Origin: Candidatus Terrybacteria bacterium RIFCSPHIGHO2_01_FULL_48_17
GTDB taxonomy: Bacteria > Patescibacteriota > Minisyncoccia > Terrybacterales > 2-01-FULL-58-14
Direction: 5' to 3'
NCBI GenBank assembly: GCA_001822835.1
Contig: MHSS01000001.1
Span: 37,297 to 80,144, forward strand
DNA length: 42,848 nt
Shown: piece after piece, positions 7,716-13,909 of the stretch
Layout: every line of letters starts with the position of its first letter
Position numbering within the stretch: position 1 is the stretch's first letter
The notes under the pieces: model-generated
The model's input: only the letters and a program-made list of their open reading frames with translations
Database searches by the model: none
What the model was told of the DNA's origin: nothing
Program-made: the position numbers and the translations under genes

Positions 7716-9089
7716 ATGCGGACAAACGTTGACCAACCTGCCAAATCACAACAAATGCAACCCCCGCCATCTGACGTTTCCCCTTGGACGGGACTTGTGG
7801 GCTTAGTAGGATTTGCTCTTGCTTTTTTTGTAGCTTTTGTATTGCAAAAGGGTCTGCATCCGGCCCTCCGATCCATAGAAATGCTAAGCATAACCGGCCT
7901 TTTTATGATCGTTTTCGAACTCATCCGACTTAAAAATTATCCCCTTCTTTTCCAGATCATAAAAGGGCGATTGGACAAAGAAATACACGTATGGTCTGCG
8001 CGCGATATATTAATGCGTCTGTTGGGGGCTCTTATAACATTTACGCCATTTACGATCGGATATGTGGTATTAAAAACAATTATGCCGGATCGGTACGCGC
8101 CCTTTTTGATCGGTATTCTAATAAGTATTCCAATCGTTCTCCTATTTCTTGCGGTGCATTTTCTGCTTACCCCCTCCCAAAAGGACGTTTGGTGGCAGCT
8201 TGGCATGGTGGTGCTGCGAAAACAAAAAATAAAAGATATTCACGAAGGGGCAGAACATTGGCGACAATGGATGCTAAAAGCGTTTTTTATTCCTTTCATG
8301 TTTGGAATTGTGTACGGTAATCTTACTATTCTTGGCCGTATCATCGATAACTTCTCCTTTGAATTGCCCCGGGTTTTTTTGGTTCTGCATATGTTCATAT
8401 TTGCTGTCGATACGGTATTCGGTACGGCAGGTTATGTGTTGTCATTTCGTATAACCGATTCTCACATCAGGTCAACGCAAAAAAGCATCTTCGGTTGGGC
8501 TGTGTGCCTTATCTGCTATCCCCCGCTCCTATTTGTATTATTTTCCATTGCCGATTATCAAGATTCTATTACGTGGGATAAATGGCTTGGTACTACAGGA
8601 CCTTTGGCATGGGGATGGGCGCTTGCTATCCTCCTTTTTGAAACTCTGTATGTATGGGCAACGGTTATTTTTGGCCTACGATTTTCGAATCTTACACATC
8701 GTGGCATTGTTACCAATGGCCCCTATCGTTATTTCAAGCATCCCGCCTATTTTGCAAAGAATATCGCCTGGTGGCTGGTATATATCCCATTCATACCCAT
8801 TCTTTCGCTCGGTGTGGCGCTGGTTAATAGCGCGCAGCTTCTTTTTGTAAATTATATCTATTATCTTCGGGCAAGGACCGAAGAACAACACCTCATGGAA
8901 GACCCACGCTACCGCGAATATGCGGCGTGGATTGACGAACACGGAGTGCTTCCGTCGCTTCGATATACCGTTGCGAAAAGCTTTGCCGGAAGATTTGCGG
9001 CGCGACTAAGCAAACCGATTCTGATCCGCATATCGAATGCACACTATAAATATGTCCCGTGGAAGCATATTTTTAAAAAACTTTTGTAA
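7716..9089 (+). CDS. polytopic membrane protein with ICMT/PEMT-like methyltransferase domain
   Basis: A 457-residue integral membrane protein with about nine or ten hydrophobic segments. The C-terminal third carries GIVTNGPYRYFKHPAYFAKN, then two membrane spans, then YYLRARTEEQHL and EYAAWIDEHG. GPYRxxRHPxY with a downstream R-x-x-x-E-x-x-L and a terminal Y-x-x-Y/W is the signature of the isoprenylcysteine carboxyl methyltransferase / phospholipid methyltransferase superfamily, which uses S-adenosylmethionine at the membrane. Prenylated proteins are not expected in bacteria, so a lipid or quinone substrate is more likely. The N-terminal half (residues 1-300) matches nothing I recognise. It is a single-gene unit ended by a terminator. 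Confidence 0.75.
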   Translation: MRTNVDQPAKSQQMQPPPSDVSPWTGLVGLVGFALAFFVAFVLQKGLHPALRSIEMLSITGLFMIVFELIRLKNYPLLFQIIKGRLDKEIHVWSARDILMRLLGALITFTPFTIGYVVLKTIMPDRYAPFLIGILISIPIVLLFLAVHFLLTPSQKDVWWQLGMVVLRKQKIKDIHEGAEHWRQWMLKAFFIPFMFGIVYGNLTILGRIIDNFSFELPRVFLVLHMFIFAVDTVFGTAGYVLSFRITDSHIRSTQKSIFGWAVCLICYPPLLFVLFSIADYQDSITWDKWLGTTGPLAWGWALAILLFETLYVWATVIFGLRFSNLTHRGIVTNGPYRYFKHPAYFAKNIAWWLVYIPFIPILSLGVALVNSAQLLFVNYIYYLRARTEEQHLMEDPRYREYAAWIDEHGVLPSLRYTVAKSFAGRFAARLSKPILIRISNAHYKYVPWKHIFKKLL

Positions 9090-9100
9090 TCACACTCAAA

Positions 9101-9123
9101 AACCCAGGCATTGCGCCTGGGTT
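9101..9123 (+). terminator. terminator after the ICMT-like gene
   Basis: AACCCAGGC, loop ATTGC, GCCTGGGTT, then TTTTATTT. Confidence 0.85.
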
Positions 9124-9161
9124 TTTTATTTCTTTCATAGAAAGCGGTACCCTGCGCAAAA

Positions 9162-9235
9162 TGGGCGCGCCCTGACTCGAACAGGGGACCTTCTCGGTGT
9201 AAACGAGACGCTCTAACCAACTGAGCTACGCGCCC
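9162..9235 (-). tRNA. tRNA-Val(TAC)
   Basis: Full cloverleaf on the minus strand: acceptor GGGCGCG/CGCGCCC with discriminator A, D-arm GCTC/GAGC, anticodon stem TCTCG/CGAGA around loop TTTACAC, and T-arm CCCTG/CAGGG with TTCGAGT. CCA is not encoded. Confidence 0.97.
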
Positions 9236-9281
9236 GCTTTATACGGGATTGCGATTTGTTCCCAATCGCTTCTATCTTGCC

Positions 9282-9373
9282 TGCCCGCCGAAACGTTGCG
9301 CAGATGGGGACAAATCGGGAATAAACGAGACGCTGTCAACTGCCTTGTCCGCCGTAGTTTTAACGAAGGAGGA
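9282..9373. repeat. REP-like palindromic repeat remnants
   Basis: Between tRNA-Val and rplS the strings GCCTGCCCGCCGAAACG and TGTCCGCCGTAGTTTTAACGAAGGAGGA lie close together, with a 12-nt copy of tRNA-Val sequence (AAACGAGACGCT) in between. They resemble the CCGCC...GGCGG palindromes I associate with CPR intergenic regions. No gene is seen here. The assignment to a repeat family is from memory and should be tested genome-wide. Confidence 0.35.
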
Positions 9374-9389
9374 AGCTAGCCGCTCCCTT

Positions 9390-9851
9390 CTAGTTGTCAC
9401 CCGCCTTTTCTTCTTCTCCTTGATTTTTTTGACTATCCGTCTCTTGGGTAGATTTCGCCACCTCGATCTCCTGTGATTCTTTTTGAACTTGTCCTATCTC
9501 AGGAGGCACAAGCTCTCCGCGAAGGGTGGATCGCTTACCCACTCGTTTTCGTATAAAATTGAGCTTTGCGCGACGCGTTTTTGCACGACGGATAATTTCA
9601 ATATTAACCACCGTTGGGGCCCACAAAGGAAAAATTCGCTCAACACCAACCCCAAAAGCAATTTTCCGTACCGTAATAGTAGCGCCGGGCTCGGCGCCGT
9701 GCTTGCGCGCAATAACCAATCCTTCAAATATTGCGTTGCGTTCTTTCCCCCCCTCTTTCACTTTTTCGGTTACGCGTACCGTATCGCCCGGGCGAACATC
9801 GGGCCGGGGAGGTCTGGCAACCGATTGTTGAAATGTCGTGAGTAAATCCAT
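9390..9851 (-). CDS. rplS: 50S ribosomal protein bL19
   Basis: The 153-residue product is bL19 at the 30S-50S interface. The core spans about residues 10-115: RPGDTVRVTEKVKEGGKER, then FEGLVIARKHG, then VRKIAFGVGVERIFPLWAPTV and RRAKTRRAKLNFIR. The C-terminal 35-40 residues are an acidic Gln/Glu/Lys extension, which CPR L19 proteins often carry. It lies 37 nt after the RluA-type synthase gene and is probably in its operon. Its leader contains AT-rich near-repeats (TCGTATATTCGTAATAACTCGTATTTCGTAG) that may include a promoter. Confidence 0.95.
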   Translation of the reverse strand: MDLLTTFQQSVARPPRPDVRPGDTVRVTEKVKEGGKERNAIFEGLVIARKHGAEPGATITVRKIAFGVGVERIFPLWAPTVVNIEIIRRAKTRRAKLNFIRKRVGKRSTLRGELVPPEIGQVQKESQEIEVAKSTQETDSQKNQGEEEKAGDN

Positions 9852-9888
9852 AAATACTACGAAATACGAGTTATTACGAATATACGAA

Positions 9889-10638
9889 TCAATGATATTC
9901 TATCGATGGCTCGTTGTCTATATTACGCGTGGGAGCGAGATTTTCAAGTGTTTCAAGAAAATCCTCCGGTGGGTCTGCTTCGATGCTCAAACGGAGGCCG
10001 TTTGGCGTTAAAAAATGGAGAGTGCTTGCATGCAGCATCTGCCGGTGTGTTCGTTTCGAGGCGACCTTTCCGCCATACAATTGGTCCCCCAATACCGGAT
10101 GCCCCAACGCCGCAAGATGCACCCGTAATTGGTGCATTCTACCCGATTTTGGATGAAGTTCCAATAGCGTGGCATCTTGCAATCGCTTGCGCACTAAAAA
10201 TTCGGTTTCTGCCTCACGTATTGTCTTGTGCTCTGTACCCTGTACCCTGTACCCTGTGCGAAGTGCCTGCTGTTTTAGCTTGCCTCTTACAATAGGATAG
10301 CGGATTGTTCCTCTAGGTGCTTTAACGTTGCCTTGGACTATAGCAAGATAGGTTTTTTCAACTTTGCGTTGTTTAAATTGATCCTTAAGAAATAAAAATG
10401 CCTTTTGATTTTTTGCAACAGCCAAAACGCCCGAGGTATCCTTGTCCAACCGATGTACAATCCCTGGCCTTTCAGAGCCTTCGCCCACCCCTTGAATTTC
10501 TGGCCGCTGGATAAGCAATATATCGGCAAGCGTTTCCTCGTCTTTCACGCCCGCTCCTTGATGCACCACAAGCCCCGCAGGCTTATTGAGCGCTATTACG
10601 TCATCGTCTTCGTAGAGAATATCGAGGGATCCCTTCAT
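9889..10638 (-). CDS. RluA-family 23S rRNA/tRNA pseudouridine synthase
   Basis: About 249 residues from MKGSLDILYEDDDVIALNKPAG. The catalytic signature HRLDKDTSG, with the nucleophilic Asp, appears near residue 75, preceded by NKPAGLVVHQG. It is followed by the RluA-typical TYLAIVQG, KSGRMHQLRVHLAALGHPVLGD and YGG segments. There is no N-terminal S4 domain, which separates it from typical RluC/RluD. The target uridine cannot be deduced. Near the middle a 7-bp tandem repeat (CAGGGTA, three copies) is translated as RTGYRVQGTEH in a surface loop. It is divergent from the tRNA-Val(GAC) gene and precedes rplS. Confidence 0.88.
   Translation of the reverse strand: MKGSLDILYEDDDVIALNKPAGLVVHQGAGVKDEETLADILLIQRPEIQGVGEGSERPGIVHRLDKDTSGVLAVAKNQKAFLFLKDQFKQRKVEKTYLAIVQGNVKAPRGTIRYPIVRGKLKQQALRTGYRVQGTEHKTIREAETEFLVRKRLQDATLLELHPKSGRMHQLRVHLAALGHPVLGDQLYGGKVASKRTHRQMLHASTLHFLTPNGLRLSIEADPPEDFLETLENLAPTRNIDNEPSIEYH
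10232..10253. repeat. heptanucleotide tandem repeat inside the pseudouridine synthase gene
   Basis: TACCCTG occurs three times in a row, with a partial fourth copy. A 7-bp unit is not a multiple of three, so slippage by one unit would shift the frame. Confidence 0.8.
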
Positions 10639-10682
10639 AATATACTTGAATTTTATTCTGGTAACATTAGTATATAACAAGA

Positions 10683-10756
10683 GGGCGGTTAGCTCAGCTG
10701 GTTAGAGCGTCACATTGACATTGTGAAGGTCAGTGGTTCAAGTCCACTACCGCCCA
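10683..10756 (+). tRNA. tRNA-Val(GAC)
   Basis: Acceptor GGGCGGT/ACCGCCC with discriminator A, D-arm GCTC/GAGC, anticodon stem TCACA/TGTGA around TTGACAT, and T-arm AGTGG/CCACT with TTCAAGT. CCA is not encoded. It heads a plus-strand tRNA run. Confidence 0.97.
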
Positions 10757-10778
10757 TTGGGCACGTAGCCCAACGGTA

Positions 10779-10798
10779 CCTGCCTACCGGCAGGCAGG
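10779..10798. repeat. GC-rich palindrome in the D-arm of the interrupted tRNA
   Basis: CCTGCC, loop TACC, GGCAGG forms a 6-bp hairpin. It sits between the D-loop and the 3' strand of the D-stem, so it could protrude without breaking the cloverleaf. It resembles the REP-like palindromes near 9282-9373. Confidence 0.6.
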
Positions 10799-10849
10799 GA
10801 GCGCGAAGTCCCGAAAACGCCCGCGAGCTATAATATATTAATATATTAG

Positions 10850-10923
10850 GGATGCGTAGCTCAATTGGTTAGAGCGCCAAGCTTATACCTTGGTGGTTCC
10901 AGGTTCGAGTCCTGGCGCATCCA
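10850..10923 (+). tRNA. tRNA-Ile(TAT)
   Basis: Acceptor GGATGCG/CGCATCC with discriminator A, D-arm GCTC/GAGC, anticodon stem CCAAG/CTTGG around CTTATAC (anticodon UAU), and T-arm CCAGG/CCTGG with TTCGAGT. An AT-rich stretch with TATAAT lies 15 nt upstream and may be its own promoter. Bacteria usually read AUA with a lysidine-modified CAU tRNA, so a UAU anticodon is uncommon. The gene lies inside the interruption of the split tRNA. Confidence 0.95.
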
Positions 10924-11122
10924 TAAGCGAGTGGTTATGTTTTCGTGATCCCGTTGTCTCGCGGATATAAGATCAAAACACCGACCGGGCAATACGGGAA
11001 CTCGAAAACCTAAGCTCCGCAACTGCATGGGCTCAGCAAGATTTTCGGGACTTATACCTTTGTGGTTCTAGGTTCGAATCCTAGCGTGCCCACCAAAATT
11101 TGGTTATAGTAATAAAAGTTGT

Positions 11123-11194
11123 GCTGGGGTAGCTCAGTGGTAGAGCATCTGCCTGAAGAGCAGAGGGTCGTCGGTTCGATCCCGACCCCCAGCA
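11123..11194 (+). tRNA. tRNA-Phe(GAA)
   Basis: Acceptor GCTGGGG/CCCCAGC with discriminator A, D-arm GCTC/GAGC, anticodon stem TCTGC/GCAGA around CTGAAGA, and T-arm GTCGG/CCGAC. CCA is not encoded. A terminator follows within 10 nt. Confidence 0.97.
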
Positions 11195-11201
11195 TACGTT
11201 G

Positions 11202-11223
11202 AAAGCCGCCGTTTGGCGGCTTT
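11202..11223 (+). terminator. terminator of the plus-strand tRNA run
   Basis: AAAGCCGCC, loop GTTT, GGCGGCTTT, then TATGTTTTC. Confidence 0.85.
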
Positions 11224-11275
11224 TATGTTTTCAGGTGTTATCCGCAACTTAATTGTTCTTACGCAATCTGCCTTA

Positions 11276-11710
11276 TTAATAGTATGCGATTTTTTTCATC
11301 GAAGCAAAGGGCTCGGGTTGCGGATTCACAATAGGGCGGACGCGCCGGATATATGCGACCGCCTCATCCCAATCCATGCCTAAGCGGGTATGCAGCCACG
11401 TGGCAATAAAAGCCGTGCTGCGGCTAATGCCCATGGCACAATGCACGAGACATCGCTTCTTGAGTAAAACCATAAGGTCAAGAAACTGCAGTGCTGCCAC
11501 AAACGCAATCTCTGCGTCTTCGGGAATTGGCTTGGAATCGACAATCGGGAGTTTTGTGTACACAATTCCGGCCTTTTTATACTTCTTGCGCGGCACACGT
11601 ACCCAATCGGCGACACAGATTACCGCCTCTATATGCGCCTCTTTTAACGCTTTGATATTGCGGGCATCATGCCGATCCCCAATTGCAATCCATTCGGTAA
11701 CGAATTCCAC
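11276..11710 (-). CDS. dual-specificity protein phosphatase-like
   Basis: The 144-residue product carries the PTP/DSP signature HCAMGISRS, a CX5R loop with the nucleophilic Cys and phosphate-binding Arg, at about residues 91-99. The N-terminal TEWIAIGDRHDARN and VICVAD strands match the DSPc fold, and an Asp in the preceding loop could act as general acid. It would dephosphorylate Tyr/Ser/Thr in proteins, or a small phosphorylated molecule. It has no signal peptide, so it is cytoplasmic. It stands alone on the minus strand between tRNA genes, with no kinase nearby. The substrate is unknown. Confidence 0.85.
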   Translation of the reverse strand: MEFVTEWIAIGDRHDARNIKALKEAHIEAVICVADWVRVPRKKYKKAGIVYTKLPIVDSKPIPEDAEIAFVAALQFLDLMVLLKKRCLVHCAMGISRSTAFIATWLHTRLGMDWDEAVAYIRRVRPIVNPQPEPFASMKKIAYY

Positions 11711-11807
11711 TCGTGTCTCCTTAACTAAAGCAGGTTTTAAAGAACTAGTTGCTGTAGTATGGCAGATTTAACCTCGTAGGTCAATCGGAGGATGCTAAAA
11801 ATAGGAA

Positions 11808-11826
11808 CCCCGCCTTTTGGCGGAGG
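11808..11826 (-). terminator. terminator of tRNA-Gly on the minus strand
   Basis: On the minus strand CCTCCGCC, loop AAAA, GGCGGGG has a 7-bp stem with one U-G, then TTCCTATTTTT. Confidence 0.65.
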
Positions 11827-11837
11827 CAATTTTCTGG

Positions 11838-11909
11838 AGCGGGTGAGCGGAATCGAACCGCCATCTCTACCTTGGCAAGGTAGTATAATAACCACTATAC
11901 GACACCCGC
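11838..11909 (-). tRNA. tRNA-Gly(GCC)
   Basis: Minus strand: acceptor GCGGGTG/CACCCGC with discriminator T, anticodon stem CTACC/GGTAG around TTGCCAA, and T-arm GCGG/CCGC with TTCGATT. CCA is not encoded. Confidence 0.96.
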
Positions 11910-11988
11910 AAAATAGGGTTCAGTAATTAGGGTACAGGTAAGAAAAGCGAGCGTCAAGATAAAAGGGCCGACGATCGGCCCTATATTT

Positions 11989-12222
11989 TTAAAACTCCAG
12001 GCGTTCATTAGAATCTTCGGCGTTCTCCACCGAAAGAACAAAATATTCTTTTCCGTAATTGCGGCCATTCCACGTTGTTTCACGCGCCACCTTCTTTTGT
12101 GCTTTAACCACCGCCCTTGTAATGGTACCGGCCCTCACATCCCATGTAATAAATGAGGTTCGCGCTCCCCACCGGTCATATACAGCCACCTGTACAGTAA
12201 CCCGAAAAAGCAAGGGCTTCAT
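11989..12222 (-). CDS. small hypothetical protein, second gene of a two-gene unit
   Basis: About 77 residues from MKPLLFRVTVQVAVYDRWG. This start is chosen because AGGAG lies 11-15 nt upstream and the preceding gene stops 3 nt before it. The longer track start at 12294 would overlap that gene. The sequence alternates hydrophobic and polar residues (FRVTVQVAVY, TSFITWDV), suggesting beta strands, followed by a helix (ITRAVVKAQKKVARETTW) and KEYFVLSVEN. It may be a small alpha/beta protein with no membrane segment. No family is recognised. Confidence 0.6.
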   Translation of the reverse strand: MKPLLFRVTVQVAVYDRWGARTSFITWDVRAGTITRAVVKAQKKVARETTWNGRNYGKEYFVLSVENAEDSNERLEF

Positions 12223-12224
12223 TT

Positions 12225-12551
12225 TTACATTTCTCCTCGCAAGGATTTCAGATGATGACGCCAAAAACGAACCGCGCCTCCACACTGTAGGCAAGGTGCT
12301 TGATACTCCACCAGCTCAAATTTAAGCTCATTCTCGGTTGGCGGAGAAATCCTATTTCCTTCACGATCGTATGAAATAGCGGAGGTTCCTACAAAAACTT
12401 CTTGTCCTCTGCCGTCTTGATAAGGCACGGCAAAAGGACGCGTTCTTCCCGTTCTTTTTGCATGCCTATAATCAGGAATGTGGCGCCCTGTCGGCCGGCC
12501 GAAGCGATCTTTTGAAGTACAGAAAAACCAACCCCACATCTTATGTAACAT
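12225..12551 (-). CDS. small hypothetical protein with a CxxC pair
   Basis: 108 residues, started at ATG 12551 with AAGGAGAAGGG directly upstream. It is rich in Arg, Tyr and Gly (GRPTGRHIPDYRHAKRTGRTR) and looks basic and soluble. APCLQCGGAVRFWRHH near the C-terminus holds one CxxC pair with two His residues, which could ligate a metal as half a zinc ribbon. No family is recognised. It overlaps no other gene and is translationally close to the next one (stop at 12225, start at 12222), so the pair probably works together. Confidence 0.6.
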   Translation of the reverse strand: MLHKMWGWFFCTSKDRFGRPTGRHIPDYRHAKRTGRTRPFAVPYQDGRGQEVFVGTSAISYDREGNRISPPTENELKFELVEYQAPCLQCGGAVRFWRHHLKSLRGEM

Positions 12552-12571
12552 TCCCTTCTCCTTTTTTGCTG

Positions 12572-13285
12572 TTAATGTCCTTTCAGTACAGCATTGATTT
12601 CTTCAATAATCAACTGCGCTGCTTTTTGAGGCCCTCCGATGTTTTTTGGTGGCCTCGTAATAGAACGGCCCACCACAAGATAATCCGCTCCGGCTTGTAT
12701 TGCCTCATGAGGAGTCATTGTGCGCTGCTGGTCATCTGGCGGTGCCCACGCTGGTCGTATTCCCGGCGTCATTTTCAAGAGATGCTTAAATTCCAACGTC
12801 GATACGTATTCAAGTTCCCGCGGGGAACAAATTATACCATCGCACCCCGCATACTCGGCAATACGTGCAAACTGAAGCACTTTTTCTTTAACGGATGCGC
12901 CATAAATAAATCTGCACTGCTGCTCATTAAACGAGGTAAGCACCGTTGCAGCAAACAAAAGCGCCTGCCCCTTTCGATTTGCTGCTGTTCGCAGGGCCTT
13001 AGTTCCCGATGAAGCATCTATACTTACCATGGCAACATTCAAAGCCGCAGCTGCTTGCGTCGCACCCCCTAGGGTATAAGGAATTCCCTTAAACTTACAG
13101 TCGAGAAACGTTCTACAACCGAAACCTCGAACCAATTTCACGGCATGTGGCACCCCGACTGCAGTCGCAAACTCAAGCCCCACTTTAAAATAAGTCACGT
13201 ACGGGGAAAGTTGTTTTACCAAGCGCTTTGCTGAAACAAAGGAAAACTCATCAAGCGCAACAATGAGACGATCTTTTGCGTCCAT
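12572..13285 (-). CDS. pyrF: orotidine 5'-phosphate decarboxylase with an altered catalytic motif
   Basis: The 237-residue TIM-barrel product matches OMP decarboxylase, the last step of UMP synthesis. LIVALD holds Asp12, FKVGLE Lys34, FLDCKFKGIP the catalytic segment, TPGIRP the phosphate loop and VVGRSIT the terminal Arg. The family motif is DxKxxD. Here Asp62 and Lys64 are present, but the third position (residue 67), which reaches across the dimer interface, is Gly (codon GGA). This is not a one-base change from an Asp codon plus an obvious error. The enzyme may be weakened, rewired or a different member of the superfamily (KGPDC/HPS). It has a good ribosome binding site (AGGAGAAG) and lies upstream of the 12225-12551 gene. 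Confidence 0.82.
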   Translation of the reverse strand: MDAKDRLIVALDEFSFVSAKRLVKQLSPYVTYFKVGLEFATAVGVPHAVKLVRGFGCRTFLDCKFKGIPYTLGGATQAAAALNVAMVSIDASSGTKALRTAANRKGQALLFAATVLTSFNEQQCRFIYGASVKEKVLQFARIAEYAGCDGIICSPRELEYVSTLEFKHLLKMTPGIRPAWAPPDDQQRTMTPHEAIQAGADYLVVGRSITRPPKNIGGPQKAAQLIIEEINAVLKGH

Positions 13286-13315
13286 CTCTTCTCCTTTTTT
13301 TCATTTTCAAAGCTA

Positions 13316-13399
13316 TGCCGGCGGCAGGACTTGAACCTGCAAGGAGTTTCCTCCAAGGGATTTTAAGTCCCTCGCGTATACCAATTCCGCCACGCCGGC
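13316..13399 (-). tRNA. tRNA-Leu(TAA)
   Basis: Type II tRNA: acceptor GCCGGCG/CGCCGGC with discriminator A, anticodon stem AGGGA/TCCCT around CTTAAAA, a long variable arm (GGAG..CTCC), and T-arm GCAGG/CCTGC with TTCAAGT. Confidence 0.96.
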
Positions 13400-13497
13400 G
13401 CGAAATTTTCTTGCGAGCGAAGCGAGTAACGGTTCGGCCAGAGCTCACCGCCCTGAACGCACCGAAGGGCTGAAAATTTCAGCGCCTCGCCTCTGGC
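13398..13497. repeat. structured intergenic inverted repeat upstream of tRNA-Leu
   Basis: GCGC-GAAATTTTC (13398-13410) pairs with GAAAATTTC-A-GCGC (13472-13485), leaving one bulged base. A further pair GCCAGAG (13438-13444) with CTCTGGC (13491-13497) overlaps it, and GCTGAAAATTTCAGC is nearly palindromic. The interior holds GAGCGAAGCGAG. No gene is present. It could be a mobile repeat or an RNA leader. Confidence 0.55.
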
Positions 13498-13505
13498 GGA
13501 CTTCC

Positions 13506-13907
13506 TTAACTTATATATCCCATTTGCTTTAAGTCCTCAAACACAATGGGAAGAATTTCGTATGAATAAATTTCATCGGCATACACCCACTGATACGCCA
13601 CGTGTTCATCATTTAAACGCGGCGCGTCTTGCGCTGTTTGAAACCGATAAGCCCACGTGCGCCATGTTTTCCCCTCATAATCAACATCATATATCGGATA
13701 TTCTTGAGTAAGCGTTACGTCAAGACCGGTTTCTTCTTCAATCTCGCGAAGTGCTGCGGTATGCGGTTCTTCGTTCTCTTCAATATGGCCGGACACAATA
13801 TTCCATACGTTTGGCGCCCACTTTTTGTGAGGCGCACGCTTCATTAACAAAAGCTTTCCTTCCCTATTTTCGATGGCAGCAACAATCACTGGGACAATTT
13901 CTAGCAT
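13506..13907 (-). CDS. Nudix hydrolase with an intact Nudix box
   Basis: 133 residues. GHIEENEEPHTAALREIEEE, followed by TGL, fits the Nudix consensus GX5EX7REUXEEXGU exactly, so magnesium binding and hydrolysis of a nucleoside diphosphate-linked substrate are expected. The N-terminus VPVIVAAIENREGKLLLMKR is the usual first strand pair, and the protein is one compact domain. The C-terminus (HVAYQWVYADEI, ILPIVFEDL) resembles MutT/NTP pyrophosphohydrolase-type members. The substrate is unknown. It starts 3 nt downstream of the stop of another Nudix gene, so the two are translationally coupled. Confidence 0.88.
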   Translation of the reverse strand: MLEIVPVIVAAIENREGKLLLMKRAPHKKWAPNVWNIVSGHIEENEEPHTAALREIEEETGLDVTLTQEYPIYDVDYEGKTWRTWAYRFQTAQDAPRLNDEHVAYQWVYADEIYSYEILPIVFEDLKQMGYIS

Positions 13908-13909
13908 AT

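Larger units (their letters stand above)
10759..11095 (+). ncRNA. interrupted tRNA-Ile-like gene with a complete tRNA nested in the interruption
   Basis: The 5' half at 10759-10808 has GGGCACG (acceptor), TA, GCCC (D-stem), AACGGTA, a 20-nt palindrome, GAGC, G and CGAAG (anticodon stem). The 3' half at 11051-11095 has loop CTTATAC, CTTTG, TGGTT, T-arm CTAGG-TTCGAAT-CCTAG, CGTGCCC and ACCA. The acceptor halves pair perfectly (7 bp), and CGAAG pairs with CTTTG with one G-U. At the break, AAGTCCCGAAAA (10806-10817) is the exact complement of TTTTCGGGACTT (11042-11053). A second helix, CCGCGAG (10821-10827) with CTCGCGG (10958-10964), encloses tRNA-Ile(TAT). It could be a pre-tRNA with an unusual intron, a tRNA-like structured RNA or a disrupted pseudogene. 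No group I core segment R or S was found. Confidence 0.55.

Noticed and set aside
10809-11050. A canonical group I intron in the tRNA
   Set aside because: CGAAAACCTAAGC resembles a P/Q core segment, but no R (GACTA-type) or S segment, no P4 partner and no terminal G is present.
10759-11095. The 337-nt split tRNA locus as tmRNA
   Set aside because: Length and CCA fit, but the acceptor lacks the G3-U70 pair of alanine tmRNA. No tag reading frame is seen, and the 3' half has a full anticodon-loop and variable-region sequence, as in a tRNA.
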